A DNA stretch of 64,000 bases from Undibacterium sp. Jales W-56 (GCF_025548535.1 NZ_JAJLQW010000001.1:186001-250000); one strand, 5' to 3'; positions 17,349 through 28,918 are shown, numbered from the stretch's first letter. Notes: generated by a model not told the origin, from the letters alone. A program made the numbers and translations.

Positions 17349-19070
17349 TTATTCGTTGGTGCATCCAAGAACCTCTTCCAAACTGGTAAGTCCTTGTTTT
17401 ACTTTTTGCAGACCGGATTGCCGCAAGGTTCTGACACCTTCTTTTTCCGATTGTTTTTCGATTTCGAGAGAGGTCCCACTTGCCAGGATGATCCGCTCGA
17501 TCGCTTCGGTAATGGGCATAATCTGATAGATACCCACCCGTCCTTTATAGCCGCTACCGCTGCAGCGTTCGCAGCCGACGGGTTGATAGGGTTTCCAGGT
17601 GCCATCTAACTCTTCGTCCTTAAAGCCTGCCTGAAGTAATACTTCATCAAGAATATCGACGGTTTTTTTACAGGTGCAAAGGCGGCGCGCAAGCCTTTGA
17701 GCGGTGATCAGAATAACTGACGAGGCAATGTTAAACGGTGCTACTCCCATATTCATCAGACGCGTTAGCGTAGACGGCGCATCATTGGTATGCAAAGTAG
17801 AGAAAACCATATGGCCGGTTTGAGCCGCTTTAATGGCGATATCTGCCGTTTCCAGATCGCGAATCTCACCCACCATGATAACGTCAGGATCTTGACGAAG
17901 AAAGGATTTCAGCGCAACCGGAAACGTCAGACCTGCCTTGTCATTAATGTTGACCTGGTTCACTCCAGGTAAATTAATTTCAGCCGGATCTTCAGCTGTT
18001 GAAATATTAATCCCGGGTTTATTGATCACATTCAGGCATGTGTACAGCGAAACGGTCTTGCCCGAACCGGTTGGACCAGTAACCAGCACCATGCCATAAG
18101 GACGTTGAATCGCATTCATCAGAATTTCTTTCTGATCCGGATCATATCCGAGCGCATCAATCCCCATTTGAGCCTGCGACCCATCAAGGATACGCATGAC
18201 GATTTTTTCGCCAAACAGTGTTGGCAGTGTGCTGACGCGGAAATCAATCGCTTTTGTTGCAGACAGCACCAGTTTCATGCGTCCGTCTTGCGGTACCCGT
18301 TTTTCAGAAATATCTAGTTTGGAAATCACTTTGACACGGGACACCAATTTATCTTTGATTGCTAACGGCGGCTGTGCAATATCACGTAATTCGCCATCTA
18401 CCCGGAAACGGATACGATAGAATTTTTCAAACGGTTCAAAGTGTAAGTCCGATGCACCCATGTTGATGGCATCTATCAGCATTTTTTGTAGAAATTTAAC
18501 AACCGGTGCGTCATCCACTTCGGCGGCTTGCGCATCGGCAGACGCAGTGGAAATATCTTCTTCATTAAATTCGATGTCGTAATCGTCGCCGGATAAGTCA
18601 GTCAGGCTTTGCTCTGAAGTTTTACCAAGTTTTTCCAGTAACTTTAGCAGCGCATCATGCTGAACTACGACCAGCTCGATTCCAAGACCGGTTTGAAACT
18701 TGATTTGGTCTTGTGCAGATGTATTGGTGGGGTCGGATACGGCGAGGGCTATTTTATTTCCACGTTTTGCAAGAGCCACGATCCTTTGTGTCTGCATCAG
18801 CTTGGTATCAACGATTTTTTCAGGCAGGCTGCTCTCGTTAAATACAGATAAATCGACTAATGGATAACCGAATGTATCCGAGCAGAACGAGGCGAGATCG
18901 CGCGGGTTCATTGCACCGCTTTGTATCAAGCTGTCTATGAACGCAGTTTTGTCTACTTGAGATTTTTTTAGAATGCCGTCAATCTGCGCTGCTGGCAATA
19001 CATTGCCTTGCATAAGAGCTCTGGCAAGTCCTGACGTCGATGGTGATATGTTTGGTAGTACGGCTGACAT
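17349..19070 (-). CDS. pilB: Type IV pilus extension ATPase PilB
   Basis: Hexameric cytoplasmic ATPase driving pilus extension. The N-terminal MshEN-like domain (around L-A-S-F-C-S-D-T-F-G-Y-P-L-V-D-L) precedes the motor: Walker A V-T-G-P-T-G-S-G-K-T-V-S, the Asp box, Walker B D-P-D-V-I-M-V-G-E-I-R-D, and the His box. The tetracysteine zinc site is R-L-C-T-C-K-K and G-C-E-R-C-S-G-S-G-Y. 573 aa is usual. First gene of the minus-strand pil-coaE-zapD-yacG run. Confidence 0.96.
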   Translation of the reverse strand: MSAVLPNISPSTSGLARALMQGNVLPAAQIDGILKKSQVDKTAFIDSLIQSGAMNPRDLASFCSDTFGYPLVDLSVFNESSLPEKIVDTKLMQTQRIVALAKRGNKIALAVSDPTNTSAQDQIKFQTGLGIELVVVQHDALLKLLEKLGKTSEQSLTDLSGDDYDIEFNEEDISTASADAQAAEVDDAPVVKFLQKMLIDAINMGASDLHFEPFEKFYRIRFRVDGELRDIAQPPLAIKDKLVSRVKVISKLDISEKRVPQDGRMKLVLSATKAIDFRVSTLPTLFGEKIVMRILDGSQAQMGIDALGYDPDQKEILMNAIQRPYGMVLVTGPTGSGKTVSLYTCLNVINKPGINISTAEDPAEINLPGVNQVNINDKAGLTFPVALKSFLRQDPDVIMVGEIRDLETADIAIKAAQTGHMVFSTLHTNDAPSTLTRLMNMGVAPFNIASSVILITAQRLARRLCTCKKTVDILDEVLLQAGFKDEELDGTWKPYQPVGCERCSGSGYKGRVGIYQIMPITEAIERIILASGTSLEIEKQSEKEGVRTLRQSGLQKVKQGLTSLEEVLGCTNE

Positions 19071-19518
19071 AAATTCTTTATCGTAAAGTTCGTCAAGGCT
19101 ATCGTTGCCTTAAGATAATGCAACCAAGCACTTCTTTTGTAAAGGGAAGTGTTTGAATCGCTCGACAACAGATGCGCAACAATTTACCGATGTTGAAACG
19201 ACGAACATTTTAACGAGCGCTTAGGTTGGTAGCACGCAATATCATTTCCATCCAAGAAACGTCCCTTAGTATAAAGGCCTTCTTGTTTTTCGACTAATTG
19301 TTCAATAGGATAAATGAATTTTTCGTGTGGAATTACCCACGTTTTTAGCCCGGATCGCTTATCGATACGGAATGGGGGAATGGTTTGGGGCAGCTATATG
19401 GACGATCAACTGACATTGGGAGGCAATTTAATGCAGATAATTCTTATTGGGAATTGATCGATACTCGTTTTGAGTAAGGCGTATCGCCTGGATTTTTTAA
19501 AGATCCATTGAGTAACGA
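19071..19518. other. Intergenic region between pilB and ispB
   Basis: 448 nt without a convincing gene or RNA. A hairpin CAAGCACTTC / GAAGTGTTTG (19125-19134 and 19146-19155, one G-T pair) is the only notable structure; it has no T-run. The stretch should hold the promoter of the pilB operon, but I see no clear -10/-35 pair. Confidence 0.5.
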
Positions 19519-20502
19519 TCAATGATTTCTATCAACGGAAAATTTGCATAAAGTCAGCAAAGCATCTTTAAATGGACTAGCCGTCAGTTCTTGTATTGAG
19601 GCCGCTGCGCGTTCGGATGCTTTCATCGCCTCGGATCGAGTGTAGTCAAGGGCGCCCGATTTTGTGATTGCCTGTAAAATGGCATCAAACTGGGTTTCAT
19701 CGCCTTGCTCTATACAATTCTTAACCAGGTTTTTTTCTTGCTCGCTCCCGTTTTTCATCAAATAAATCAGCGGCAGCGTAGGTTTTCCTTCGCGCAGGTC
19801 ATCGCCGACATTTTTTCCGATTTCTTCTGCATTGCCTGAATAATCCAGCACGTCGTCTATCAGTTGGAACGCTGTGCCAAGCGAACGACCGTATTCCGCC
19901 GCTGCTTCTATCTGACCCGCGTCGGCACCGGAAATCAAGGCGCCCACTTGTGCGGCAGCCTCAAACAGTTTTGCGGTTTTTGAGCGTATGACTTGTAAAT
20001 ACCGTTCTTCCGTGACATCCGGATCATGCATATTCAATAATTGCAGTACCTCGCCTTCGGCAATCACATTGGTTGCATCGGCTAAAATTTCCATGATTTC
20101 CATGCGATTGATAGAGACCATCATCTGAAAAGCGCGTGAATATAAGAAATCACCGACAAGAACCGAGGCGGCATTGCCGAACAGCGCATTGGCAGTTTTT
20201 CTGCCGCGACGCATAGATGATTCATCCACCACATCATCGTGCAGCAAGGTCGCGGTATGGATAAATTCTATGATTGCCGCCAATTCATGGTGATGAACGC
20301 CTTTGTATTGATAGGCATTCGCCATCAATAGCACCAATACAGGCCGGATTCTTTTGCCGCCGGCACTGATAATGTATTCAGCTATCTGATTGACTAAAGG
20401 AACGTCAGAGTGAAGTTTGCTCCGTATTACCTGATTCACTGACGCCATATCGCCGGCGATAGATTCTGTAATGGTATTTTGTGTGGATGTTGTGGCAGAC
20501 AA
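19519..20502 (-). CDS. ispB: All-trans polyprenyl diphosphate synthase (octaprenyl type)
   Basis: Elongates farnesyl diphosphate with isopentenyl units to make the ubiquinone side chain. First Asp-rich motif L-L-H-D-D-V-V-D-E, second F-Q-L-I-D-D-V-L-D-Y, and G-G-K-R-I-R-P-V near the N-terminus are all intact. The frame is open to 20565, but TTG 20502 (reading S-A-T-T-S-T-Q after Met) follows CAGG and gives about 327 aa, the family length; the exact start is uncertain. Divergent from rplU, as in most beta- and gammaproteobacteria. Confidence 0.93.
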   Translation of the reverse strand: MSATTSTQNTITESIAGDMASVNQVIRSKLHSDVPLVNQIAEYIISAGGKRIRPVLVLLMANAYQYKGVHHHELAAIIEFIHTATLLHDDVVDESSMRRGRKTANALFGNAASVLVGDFLYSRAFQMMVSINRMEIMEILADATNVIAEGEVLQLLNMHDPDVTEERYLQVIRSKTAKLFEAAAQVGALISGADAGQIEAAAEYGRSLGTAFQLIDDVLDYSGNAEEIGKNVGDDLREGKPTLPLIYLMKNGSEQEKNLVKNCIEQGDETQFDAILQAITKSGALDYTRSEAMKASERAAASIQELTASPFKDALLTLCKFSVDRNH

Positions 20503-20692
20503 AGCGGTACCTGCTAAAAATGCGTGATTGCTTGGGAAGCATGGATTATACGATGCCCTTGCCATTTCGCGCTGCCTTACTCAAGCTTCAAAGAATGCTT
20601 GGGAAAATAATGCCGCATGGTAATTTTGCGAATCTAGCAAAAAGGGAAATGAGTAGCGTCAAAGTAGTTGACTCAAAAATTTAAGGAATGTT

Positions 20693-20721
20693 TTGACCGA
20701 CTCGCTAAGTCTATGTATAAT
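20693..20721 (+). promoter_or_regulatory. Sigma-70 promoter of rplU-rpmA
   Basis: TTGACC (20693-20698), 17-bp spacer, TATAAT (20716-20721): near-consensus and well placed 78 nt before the rplU ATG, as expected for a strong ribosomal-protein promoter. Confidence 0.85.
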
Positions 20722-20798
20722 TGGAGGTTTTCCCGATTTCATTGCATTATTTGGGTCGAGAAAAATTCGATTATTAATATCATTTGATGAGGTTTCAC

Positions 20799-21110
20799 AT
20801 GTACGCGGTCATAAAAACCGGTGGCAAACAATATAAAGTTGTCGCTGGTGAAAAACTTAAAGTAGAACAGATACCTGCAGACATTGGCTCCGAAATCACC
20901 ATTGATCAAGTGCTCGCTTTGGGCGCAGGTGACACCATTAAATTTGGTGCTCCTTTGGTCGCAGGTGCTACGGTGCTGGCTACGGTAATTTCGCAAGGTC
21001 GCCACGACAAAGTGCGCATTTTCAAAATGCGTCGTCGTAAGCATTACCAAAAGCGTCAAGGCCATCGCCAAAATTACACAGAACTGCAAATCGTTTCTAT
21101 CAACGGCTAA
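20799..21110 (+). CDS. rplU: 50S ribosomal protein L21
   Basis: Large-subunit protein that binds 23S rRNA. The sequence [14 protein letters not shown] is the classic L21 start, and [18 protein letters not shown] the RNA-binding signature. The start at 20799 gives 103 aa, the usual size; upstream in-frame codons are spurious. Co-transcribed with rpmA from the promoter at 20693-20721. Confidence 0.98.
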   Translation: MYAVIKTGGKQYKVVAGEKLKVEQIPADIGSEITIDQVLALGAGDTIKFGAPLVAGATVLATVISQGRHDKVRIFKMRRRKHYQKRQGHRQNYTELQIVSING

Positions 21111-21147
21111 GCCGGTTGATTTAACTGACAATCCAAGGAGCTAATAA

Positions 21148-21405
21148 ATGGCACACAAAAAAGGCGGCGGCACCACGCGCAACGGCCGTGACTCAGAGTC
21201 AAAACGCTTAGGCGTTAAAGTTTACGGCGGCCAGGCTATCAATGCCGGCGGTATCATCGTTCGTCAACGCGGCACACGTGTTCACCCAGGTGAAAACGTC
21301 GGTATGGGTAAAGACCATACTTTGTTCGCGCTGATTAACGGCAAAGTACAATTCGCAATCAAGGGTGCTGCCAAGCATCAATACGCGATTGTTGTAGCGG
21401 CGTAA
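21148..21405 (+). CDS. rpmA: 50S ribosomal protein L27
   Basis: Large-subunit protein whose N-terminal arm reaches the peptidyl-transferase centre. [17 protein letters not shown] is the invariant start, and no N-terminal leader needing cleavage (as in Firmicutes) is present. 85 aa. AAGGAG precedes the ATG. Followed by a strong terminator. Confidence 0.98.
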   Translation: MAHKKGGGTTRNGRDSESKRLGVKVYGGQAINAGGIIVRQRGTRVHPGENVGMGKDHTLFALINGKVQFAIKGAAKHQYAIVVAA

Positions 21406-21443
21406 TCCACGCCTTACAGCTAGTAGAATAAGGCGCAAGCCTG

Positions 21444-21480
21444 ACTAAAAAGGCTCTGCCGTTGGTAGAGCCTTTTTAGT
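21444..21480 (+). terminator. Rho-independent terminator after rpmA
   Basis: Perfect 14-bp stem ACTAAAAAGGCTCT / AGAGCCTTTTTAGT with a 9-nt loop; the A- and T-rich arms make it effectively bidirectional. It separates the ribosomal genes from obgE. Confidence 0.92.
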
Positions 21481-21646
21481 TTCAAGAGGTCCTGTATAAG
21501 TTGGTCTTTGCGTTTTCCGGCGATTTATACAAGCTCTTTTTTGTTTTGGCAATCTTCAGGCAAGATTGCAGATCCTGCTCTTCCTTTGCACGGGAACTGG
21601 GGGTCGCGGTGCATATTGTTCCTACTCGAACGCACTGAATTTATAG

Positions 21647-22765
<1,119 letters not shown>

Positions 22766-22776
22766 CAGAATGTTTA

Positions 22777-22803
22777 AAAAGAGCCTGCTTGTCAGGCTCT
22801 TTT
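22777..22803 (+). terminator. Rho-independent terminator after obgE
   Basis: AAAAGAGCCTG / CAGGCTCTTTT, an 11-bp perfect stem with a 5-nt loop, 11 nt after the obgE stop codon. Confidence 0.92.
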
Positions 22804-23029
22804 CATAGATGCGTTCGAAAAAACAGTAACGGCAAATTGGAATTTTTCGGTTTATTCCCTTGATCCGGTAATAAAAATACGCAGGCGTAAAAATACTTGA
22901 TTAATTGGATTTAATCTCATTTTTCGGAATGAAATTTAGTTTTTATGATTTCTATCCATATAAAGTATAATTTTGAGTATCCGTGACCTCTCGTCTCTCA
23001 ATAAAGTTTTGCGCCTCCACGATCATCTC

Positions 23030-24148
23030 ATGCATTCAGTTATTCAAAACGCCAAACGACTCATCATCAAAGTAGGTTCTTCACTTGTTACCAATGACGG
23101 CAAAGGATTGGATCGCGTCGCCATTGAAAAATGGGCTGGTCAAATTGCCGAGCTGCGCAAACTGGGTAAAGAAGTGGTGTTAGTCAGTTCCGGCGCCATT
23201 GCTGAGGGGCGGCAGCGTCTGGGGTTTGATAAGCGGCCAACCGGCATACATGAATTGCAGGCTTGTGCCGCGGTAGGACAAATGGGACTGGCGCAGATTT
23301 ATGAAACAAGTTTCCGTGCGCATGCACTGGGTACTGCGCAAATCCTGTTAACGCATGCTGATCTGGCTGATCGTGAACGTTATCTGAATGCACGATCAAC
23401 CTTATTTACGCTGCTCAGTTTTGGTATTGTTCCCGTGATTAACGAAAACGATACCGTCGTTACCGATGAGATTAAGTTTGGTGATAACGATACTTTGGGC
23501 GCCTTGGTCGCTAATTTAATTGAAGCCGATGCGCTGATTATTTTGACGGATCAAAAGGGCTTGTATACGGCCGATCCGCGCAAACACCCGGATGCGCAAT
23601 TCGTGCATGAAGCACGAGCAGGTGATCCCGCTCTGGAGGCCATGGCGGGCGGCGCCGGATCGAGTCTGGGTAGCGGCGGCATGCTGACCAAAATTTTGGC
23701 GGCAAAGCGCGGCGCCAGTTCTGGCACGCATACCGTGATTGCCTGGGGGCGTGAAGATAATGTGCTGGTGCGTCTTGCCAGTGGCGAGGCGATCGGCACG
23801 CAGCTGATTTCGCAAATGGCGCCATTGGCGGCGCGTAAACAATGGATGGCCGATCAGTTGCAGACCGCAGGGCAAATCGTGTTGGATGCCGGGGCCGTGC
23901 AAAAACTCACAGCCGAGGGTAAATCGCTGCTGCCTATCGGCGTACTCGATGTACGCGGTGAATTTGGCCGAGGTGCCGTCGTGACTTGCTATAACGAAGC
24001 AGGGCAGGCAATTGCAAGAGGACTCAGCAATTATGCCAGTGCCGAAGCCAGACGCATTAAACGCCATCCTTCATCTGAGATCGCTGCAATTCTCGGTTTT
24101 GTCGAGGAGCCGGAATTGATTCACAGAGACAATATGGTGTTGCTCTAA
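23030..24148 (+). CDS. proB: Glutamate 5-kinase
   Basis: First enzyme of proline synthesis, phosphorylating glutamate; feedback-inhibited by proline in the family. The amino acid kinase domain shows [18 protein letters not shown] and [17 protein letters not shown]; a C-terminal PUA domain follows ([12 protein letters not shown]). ATG 23030 ([10 protein letters not shown]) gives 372 aa in line with homologues; the frame is open to 22973 without a good ribosome site at either start. proA is not adjacent. Confidence 0.95.
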   Translation: MHSVIQNAKRLIIKVGSSLVTNDGKGLDRVAIEKWAGQIAELRKLGKEVVLVSSGAIAEGRQRLGFDKRPTGIHELQACAAVGQMGLAQIYETSFRAHALGTAQILLTHADLADRERYLNARSTLFTLLSFGIVPVINENDTVVTDEIKFGDNDTLGALVANLIEADALIILTDQKGLYTADPRKHPDAQFVHEARAGDPALEAMAGGAGSSLGSGGMLTKILAAKRGASSGTHTVIAWGREDNVLVRLASGEAIGTQLISQMAPLAARKQWMADQLQTAGQIVLDAGAVQKLTAEGKSLLPIGVLDVRGEFGRGAVVTCYNEAGQAIARGLSNYASAEARRIKRHPSSEIAAILGFVEEPELIHRDNMVLL

Positions 24149-24205
24149 TGCGCACTATTTGAGCAACGCCCATATTGCTGTTGATCCAGGTGGACAGCCG
24201 TCCGA

Positions 24206-24715
24206 TCAATACGGCTTGATGACTTGGTGCCTTTTGATCCTGTCAATGATCACTGACGCTTTTCCTGCGATGGAATTGCCGTCGCAAAAATAGTCATTAA
24301 ACAGCGTGCTATGTTGCTTGTTGACGTTCAGCGCCGAGATGTGATCCCATTGATTGCGGCGTGAGCGTGACCAGCTGCCGTCTGGTCGGCCGAACGCATA
24401 CAATTTTTTCTCATAGGTAGAGCAGCGGATTCCCTCATAGCTTACGTTTTTAGCGCCGCTGCTGCTGACTGCGACCAGGCTATAACGGATAATGCCATCG
24501 CCGGTAATTGAGAGTGATTTGACATCAATCGCAAAAGACTGACTACCGCTTGCATAGAAAGAGACCAGATTGCTGGCATCGGGTGCGCCGGGCAAATGCA
24601 ATGCAACTTCTGCCCATTCTTTTTCCGCTTCATCATCCGTAGTTTGCGCATGTAATGGCAGCAGCAAGCCGGATGCCAGTAGTAAACCAAAACCTGTAAG
24701 GGATTTTTTTAACAT
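24206..24715 (-). CDS. CNP1-like family protein, secreted
   Basis: 169-residue protein with an N-terminal signal peptide (M-L-K-K-S-L-T-G-F-G-L-L-L-A-S-G, cleavage likely after L-H-A-Q). The body resembles the CNP1 family, first noted as a Neisseria-type surface-related protein: G-I-R-C-S-T-Y-E-K-K-L-Y-A-F-G-R-P-D-G-S-W and ...D-Y-F-C-D-G-N. Two cysteines may pair in the periplasm. Function unknown. It follows rppH on the same strand by 29 nt and converges on proB, as in other Burkholderiales. Confidence 0.8.
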   Translation of the reverse strand: MLKKSLTGFGLLLASGLLLPLHAQTTDDEAEKEWAEVALHLPGAPDASNLVSFYASGSQSFAIDVKSLSITGDGIIRYSLVAVSSSGAKNVSYEGIRCSTYEKKLYAFGRPDGSWSRSRRNQWDHISALNVNKQHSTLFNDYFCDGNSIAGKASVIIDRIKRHQVIKPY

Positions 24716-24744
24716 AGTAGGAAATTCTGCAAAAAACGCTACGG

Positions 24745-25386
24745 TTATTCGGGATTTTCGACAGGCGGCACTGCACCTGTGTCGGAGGTTCTGGCAGTTT
24801 CAGGCGCAACAGAACCAGCAGAACCATCTGAGCTATCTGCCCTGGACTCTTTCGTTGCCTGAGGCTGCTGCCTTATCTGGCGATTACCCTGACGACCTGA
24901 GCCGGTATGCTCAGTCCTGTGCACAAAGCGAGACAATTCCTGCAAGGCCAGTTGATATACGCCGCGCTTGAATTCAATCACGACGTCCAAAGGTACCCAA
25001 TACTCATGCCAACGCCATGCATCAAATTCAGGATGGTTGCTGGCACGCAGGTTGACGTCGCAATCGCGTCCTAGCATGCGCAACAAAAACCAGATTTGTT
25101 TTTGTCCGCGGTAATGCCCGCGAATTTCGCGTTTGATAAAATGATCGGGAACTTCATAGCGCAGCCAGTCGCGGGTGCGACCGATGACTTTAACGTGTTC
25201 AGGCAATAAGCCGGTTTCTTCCTCAAGCTCGCGAAACATCGCTTGCTCAGGGGATTCGCCATACTTAATCCCACCCTGCGGGAATTGCCAGGAGTGTTCG
25301 CGTACACGTTTGCCCCACCATACTTCATTGTTGGCGTTAAGCAATATAATGCCTACGTTAGGCCGGAAGCCTTCACGATCGAGCAT
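24745..25386 (-). CDS. rppH: RNA pyrophosphohydrolase RppH
   Basis: Nudix enzyme that removes pyrophosphate from the 5' end of mRNAs and so triggers RNase E decay. [17 protein letters not shown] is the family start and the Nudix box reads [21 protein letters not shown]. The core (~165 aa) is followed by a ~45-residue low-complexity tail (Gln/Arg then Ala/Thr-rich), common in betaproteobacterial versions. Divergent from proS. Confidence 0.95.
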   Translation of the reverse strand: MLDREGFRPNVGIILLNANNEVWWGKRVREHSWQFPQGGIKYGESPEQAMFRELEEETGLLPEHVKVIGRTRDWLRYEVPDHFIKREIRGHYRGQKQIWFLLRMLGRDCDVNLRASNHPEFDAWRWHEYWVPLDVVIEFKRGVYQLALQELSRFVHRTEHTGSGRQGNRQIRQQPQATKESRADSSDGSAGSVAPETARTSDTGAVPPVENPE

Positions 25387-25488
25387 GACCCTACCTCAAA
25401 ACTTTCTGCGGCCAAGCGTCTATTTCAGCAATTTGACGTGATGCTGTCATCAGGAATTCATGGATAACAGCGATAATCACCGATCAAT

Positions 25489-25509
25489 TTGCGCATTTTT
25501 TATGCGCAA
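25489..25509. other. Hairpin between rppH and proS
   Basis: TTGCGCAT, five T, ATGCGCAA: perfect 8-bp inverted repeat. A second, AT-rich inverted repeat (AAAATTGAG 25610-25618 / CTCAATTTT 25631-25639) lies just before proS. Roles unknown; either could be an operator or leader structure. Confidence 0.4.
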
Positions 25510-25656
25510 TATCCTTATTTATGCCGATCTCCGGTTGATTTCGGGCATATCAAGCGGTTTTCCATCATCAAATTGCTAAACAGTGGGCGCATTAGCCAGC
25601 TAATCCTTTAAAATTGAGTCGATTATAACCCTCAATTTTTGAAAAGAATCATTGTC

Positions 25657-27393
25657 ATGCGCGCTACACGATTTTTTATTTCTACTTTAAAAGAAGCTCC
25701 TGCCGATGCTGAAATTGTCAGCCACAAACTGATGATGCGGGCAGGCATGATTAAACGCCTCGGTTCCGGTATCTACAACTACATGCCTATGGGTTTACGG
25801 GTGATTCGTAAAGTGGAAGCGATCGTACGCGAAGAGATGAATCGTGCCGGTGCGGTAGAGATGCTGATGCCGGTGGTACAGCCTGCCGAATTGTGGCAAG
25901 AGACCGGGCGCTGGCAGCAATACGGTCCTGAACTGATGCGTGTTAAGGACCGGCATGGTCGCGATTTCATTATCCAGCCAACCTCGGAAGAAGCGATTAC
26001 CGATGTGGCGCGTCAGGAAATCAGATCGTATCGCCAGTTGCCGATCAACTTCTACCATATCCAGACCAAGTTCCGCGACGAACGCCGTCCGCGTTTTGGC
26101 CTGATGCGCGGGCGCGAATTTACGATGAAGGATGCCTATTCTTTCGACCGCGACGTCGATGGCCTGAAAAAATCCTACCAGGTAATGTATGACGCTTACG
26201 TCCGGATTTTTAACCGCTTCGGCCTGGATTTCCGTGCGGTGGCAGCCGACAATGGCGCCATTGGCGGTTCCGGTTCGCATGAATTCCATGTGATTGCTGA
26301 GACCGGCGAAGATGCGCTGGTGTATTGCCCAAGCTCCGATTTCGCCGCCAATATGGAAGCGGCGGAAGCGATGCCGCTGTTCGCTCAGCGCCAAACTGCG
26401 ACCCAGGCATTGACCAAGACGCCAACACCGGGCAAGGCCAAGTGTGAAGACGTTGCAGCATTGTTGTCGATTCCTTTGCAGAGCACGGTGAAATCCATCG
26501 TCCTTACCGTTGAGACTGAAGAAAAAGACAAAATCAGCAAACAAGTCTGGTTGTTGTTACTGCGCGGCGATCACGAATTGAATGAGATCAAAGCCAGCAA
26601 AGTCCCGGGTCTGGCAAACTACCGTTTCGCTACCGAAGAGGAGATCGTCGAGCATTTCGGAACTAAGCCCGGCTACCTCGGTCCTATCAATACCAAGTTG
26701 CCGGTCAAGGTCGTTGCTGACCGCACGGTTGCGATGATGGGCGATTTTGTCTGCGGCGCGAACGAAGAGGACTTCCATTTCACCGGCGCTAACTGGCTAC
26801 GCGACATCGCCGAACCGCTGGTTGCCGATTTACGCAATGTGGTAACGGGCGATCCATCACCAGACGGTAAGGGCGTGCTGGCGATCCAGCGCGGGATTGA
26901 AGTCGGTCACGTCTTCCAATTGGGAACACGCTATTCCGAGGATATGAAAGCGACTTTCCTCGATGAGAACGGCAAACCGCAATTCCTGCAAATGGGTTGT
27001 TACGGTATCGGCGTCACGCGTATTCTGGGGGCGGCGATTGAGCAGAATTTCGACGACAAAGGCATTATCTGGCCTATCGCGCTGGCACCGTTTGAAGTCG
27101 TGATCTGCCCGATGGGAATGGAAAAAAGCGAAGCAGTCAAAGCTGAAACAGAAAAGCTGTATCAGGCGCTGCTGGATGCTGGTGTTGACGTGATGCTCGA
27201 TGATCGCGGCGAACGCCCTGGTGCGATGTTTGCCGATTGGGAACTGATCGGCGTACCGCATCGCGTAGTGATCGGTGACCGCGGTTTAAAAGACGGCAAG
27301 CTTGAATACAAAGGCCGCCGCGATGCTGAGGCGATTGAAATGCCAGCCGCTGAGATGCTGGAATTTGTCTTGACCAAGTTAAGAGGTAAATAA
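25657..27393 (+). CDS. proS: Prolyl-tRNA synthetase (bacterial type)
   Basis: Charges tRNA-Pro. The catalytic class II core has motif 2 ([17 protein letters not shown]) and motif 3 ([14 protein letters not shown]). A YbaK-like editing insertion, which removes Ala-tRNA-Pro, lies between them (around residues 230-390), and an anticodon-binding domain follows. About 578 aa. ATG 25657 ([12 protein letters not shown]) fits homologues; TTG 25639 is an alternative. Followed at once by a solitary end of the dispersed repeat, then the transglycosylase gene. Confidence 0.96.
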   Translation: MRATRFFISTLKEAPADAEIVSHKLMMRAGMIKRLGSGIYNYMPMGLRVIRKVEAIVREEMNRAGAVEMLMPVVQPAELWQETGRWQQYGPELMRVKDRHGRDFIIQPTSEEAITDVARQEIRSYRQLPINFYHIQTKFRDERRPRFGLMRGREFTMKDAYSFDRDVDGLKKSYQVMYDAYVRIFNRFGLDFRAVAADNGAIGGSGSHEFHVIAETGEDALVYCPSSDFAANMEAAEAMPLFAQRQTATQALTKTPTPGKAKCEDVAALLSIPLQSTVKSIVLTVETEEKDKISKQVWLLLLRGDHELNEIKASKVPGLANYRFATEEEIVEHFGTKPGYLGPINTKLPVKVVADRTVAMMGDFVCGANEEDFHFTGANWLRDIAEPLVADLRNVVTGDPSPDGKGVLAIQRGIEVGHVFQLGTRYSEDMKATFLDENGKPQFLQMGCYGIGVTRILGAAIEQNFDDKGIIWPIALAPFEVVICPMGMEKSEAVKAETEKLYQALLDAGVDVMLDDRGERPGAMFADWELIGVPHRVVIGDRGLKDGKLEYKGRRDAEAIEMPAAEMLEFVLTKLRGK

Positions 27394-27414
27394 AATACTG
27401 GTATGAAGTATATT
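27394..27414 (+). repeat. Solitary end of the dispersed repeat
   Basis: The 21 nt here match the reverse complement of 39731-39751 at 20 of 21 positions (core ATACTGGTATGAAGTATATT against ATACTGGTATGGAGTATATT). No partner end is seen within 150 nt. It starts one base after the proS stop codon. Confidence 0.6.
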
Positions 27415-27454
27415 TTCAAGGTCCGGTGTTTTGTGCGCGTTGAGTAGGTTTTTT

Positions 27455-28096
27455 ATGGATACTCCTCTAAAAAATAATGATGTAGTGACCGTGTGCGGGT
27501 TGTTGTTGCGTGTCGTGATATGCGGCGTCCTGCTGCATGCAGGATTTGCGCAGGCGGGTAATCAGAAAGAAGAGGCGATGGCGGACTCGGTTCGCCTCGC
27601 TTTATCGAAAGCGGTGACCGATGCCCGTCCGCCGATTCCCAGCTTCGACGATATCAATGCGCGCATCAGTTATCTGCATTGGTTGGGCGAAATGTCCGAT
27701 CGTTTGAAGCGACGCCTGCCCGATCCTCAGACACGTCAGGAATTTCTCAAATCCGTCTGGTATGAATCCAAGCGCGCCGGCCTGGAACCGGCGATGGTCC
27801 TAGGTCTGATCCAGGTCGAATCGGGCTTTCGTAAATATGCGACCTCGGTGGTGGGCGCGCGCGGCTATATGCAGGTCATGCCATTCTGGTCGCGGGTGAT
27901 CGGCGACAGCGATGCGCAAAAGTTATTTCAGATGCAGTCGAATCTGCGTTACGGCTGTGCGATTTTGCGCATGTATATCGATATGGAAGCCGGTAATCTG
28001 TACCTGGCGCTGGGACGCTATAACGGTAGTCGTGGCCGGCCCGAATATCCGAATGCGGTGCTCGCCAACTGGAAGAACTGGGAATTTAAAGGATGA
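27455..28096 (+). CDS. Lytic transglycosylase, SLT domain
   Basis: Periplasmic murein-cleaving enzyme, 213 aa from ATG 27455. Hydrophobic signal segment at residues ~10-32 (V-T-V-C-G-L-L-L-R-V-V-I-C-G-V-L-L-H-A-G-F-A-Q-A). The catalytic Glu is in L-I-Q-V-E-S-G-F-R-K-Y-A, followed by G-A-R-G-Y-M-Q-V-M-P-F-W and A-L-G-R-Y-N-G-S-R-G, the three SLT motifs. By family it cuts the MurNAc-GlcNAc bond, forming 1,6-anhydro ends. An in-frame TTG at 27431 is less likely. Downstream of proS as in other Burkholderiales. Confidence 0.92.
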   Translation: MDTPLKNNDVVTVCGLLLRVVICGVLLHAGFAQAGNQKEEAMADSVRLALSKAVTDARPPIPSFDDINARISYLHWLGEMSDRLKRRLPDPQTRQEFLKSVWYESKRAGLEPAMVLGLIQVESGFRKYATSVVGARGYMQVMPFWSRVIGDSDAQKLFQMQSNLRYGCAILRMYIDMEAGNLYLALGRYNGSRGRPEYPNAVLANWKNWEFKG

Positions 28097-28133
28097 AATT
28101 CAGCGATGAAATCCAAACCATGAGACAGTCGGA

Positions 28134-28766
28134 TTGAGCTACAAACAAGCCGTGCGCTGGCCATGGTTAGTGTTCATCCTGGCCGCCCATACCGTCTTTA
28201 TTTTGGTCTGGTCAAATACGCTCAGACGGCAACCGCATACAGCACCTTTATCCGCTTTGCCCACACTGCCCGCATTAATCGTTGAGTTGATTCGTCCAGT
28301 TGAGTTGCCGCAAGCTAAGCCAGTGACCACAACAGCTTTAGCAACCCCGCAAACAAAATCACCGCCAGCATCGAGACGACCGTCAATGCAAGTGGATAAT
28401 GCGATTATTGCGGCACCCGCAGAATCCGATATCGTAGCAAGCACGCCGACCATCACAGTCGAGCCTGGACTGAACCTGGATACGCGCCAGATCAGCAAAG
28501 ACCTGCAATCGCAGCAGCGTGCATTACCCTTTGCGGTCAAGTCCGCAATACCGCCGATCGCGCGGCTGGGCGATAAAATTGCGGCGGCTGCAGTACCCGG
28601 TGAGGTCACCTACAAGACTTTTACGACAGCAGATGGCAGCTTGATCACCAAGGTCACAAGCGCACTTGGATCATATTGCGTGATCGCGCCGAATCCCGCT
28701 GGCGGCGCGACGCTTATCCAAAGAGAAGCTCGCTCAAACCGGGTCGTTAGTTGCGGCAATTACTGA
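28134..28766 (+). CDS. Membrane-anchored protein of unknown function
   Basis: 210-residue protein starting at TTG. One N-terminal membrane helix (W-P-W-L-V-F-I-L-A-A-H-T-V-F-I-L-V-W), then a Pro/Thr/Ala-rich linker to about residue 95 and a C-terminal domain ending ...S-Y-C-V-I-A-P-N-P-A-G-G-A...V-V-S-C-G-N-Y, with two cysteines able to form a disulfide. The layout recalls TonB-like periplasm-spanning proteins, but there is no TonB C-terminal motif. I do not recognise the family. The start is uncertain: no strong ribosome site is seen. Confidence 0.65.
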   Translation: MSYKQAVRWPWLVFILAAHTVFILVWSNTLRRQPHTAPLSALPTLPALIVELIRPVELPQAKPVTTTALATPQTKSPPASRRPSMQVDNAIIAAPAESDIVASTPTITVEPGLNLDTRQISKDLQSQQRALPFAVKSAIPPIARLGDKIAAAAVPGEVTYKTFTTADGSLITKVTSALGSYCVIAPNPAGGATLIQREARSNRVVSCGNY

Positions 28767-28844
28767 AGCGAACAATCTGCATCTGCGCATGAATCCTTGA
28801 CCGATCTATAAGCGCCATCGAAAATGGATGTGCCACAAACAAAA

Positions 28845-28865
28845 ACGCCCGCGCGATGCGGGCGT
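28845..28865 (-). terminator. Terminator at left end of the KAP islet (19-nt repeat copy L)
   Basis: ACGCCCGC, GCGAT, GCGGGCGT: 8-bp stem. On the minus strand it is followed by TTTTTGTTTG, so it would end transcripts from the KAP gene. Bases 28847-28865 (GCCCGCGCGATGCGGGCGT) recur exactly at 31315-31333. Confidence 0.8.
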
Positions 28866-28918
28866 CGCTTAAATATTTTCTCCTATGAAAATAGTGTTTT
28901 GTAAGGATGAAATTTAAA

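Noticed and set aside
19071-19518. Search for a tRNA or small gene between pilB and ispB
   Set aside because: No cloverleaf, no GGTTCRA-type T-loop and no frame with a ribosome site.
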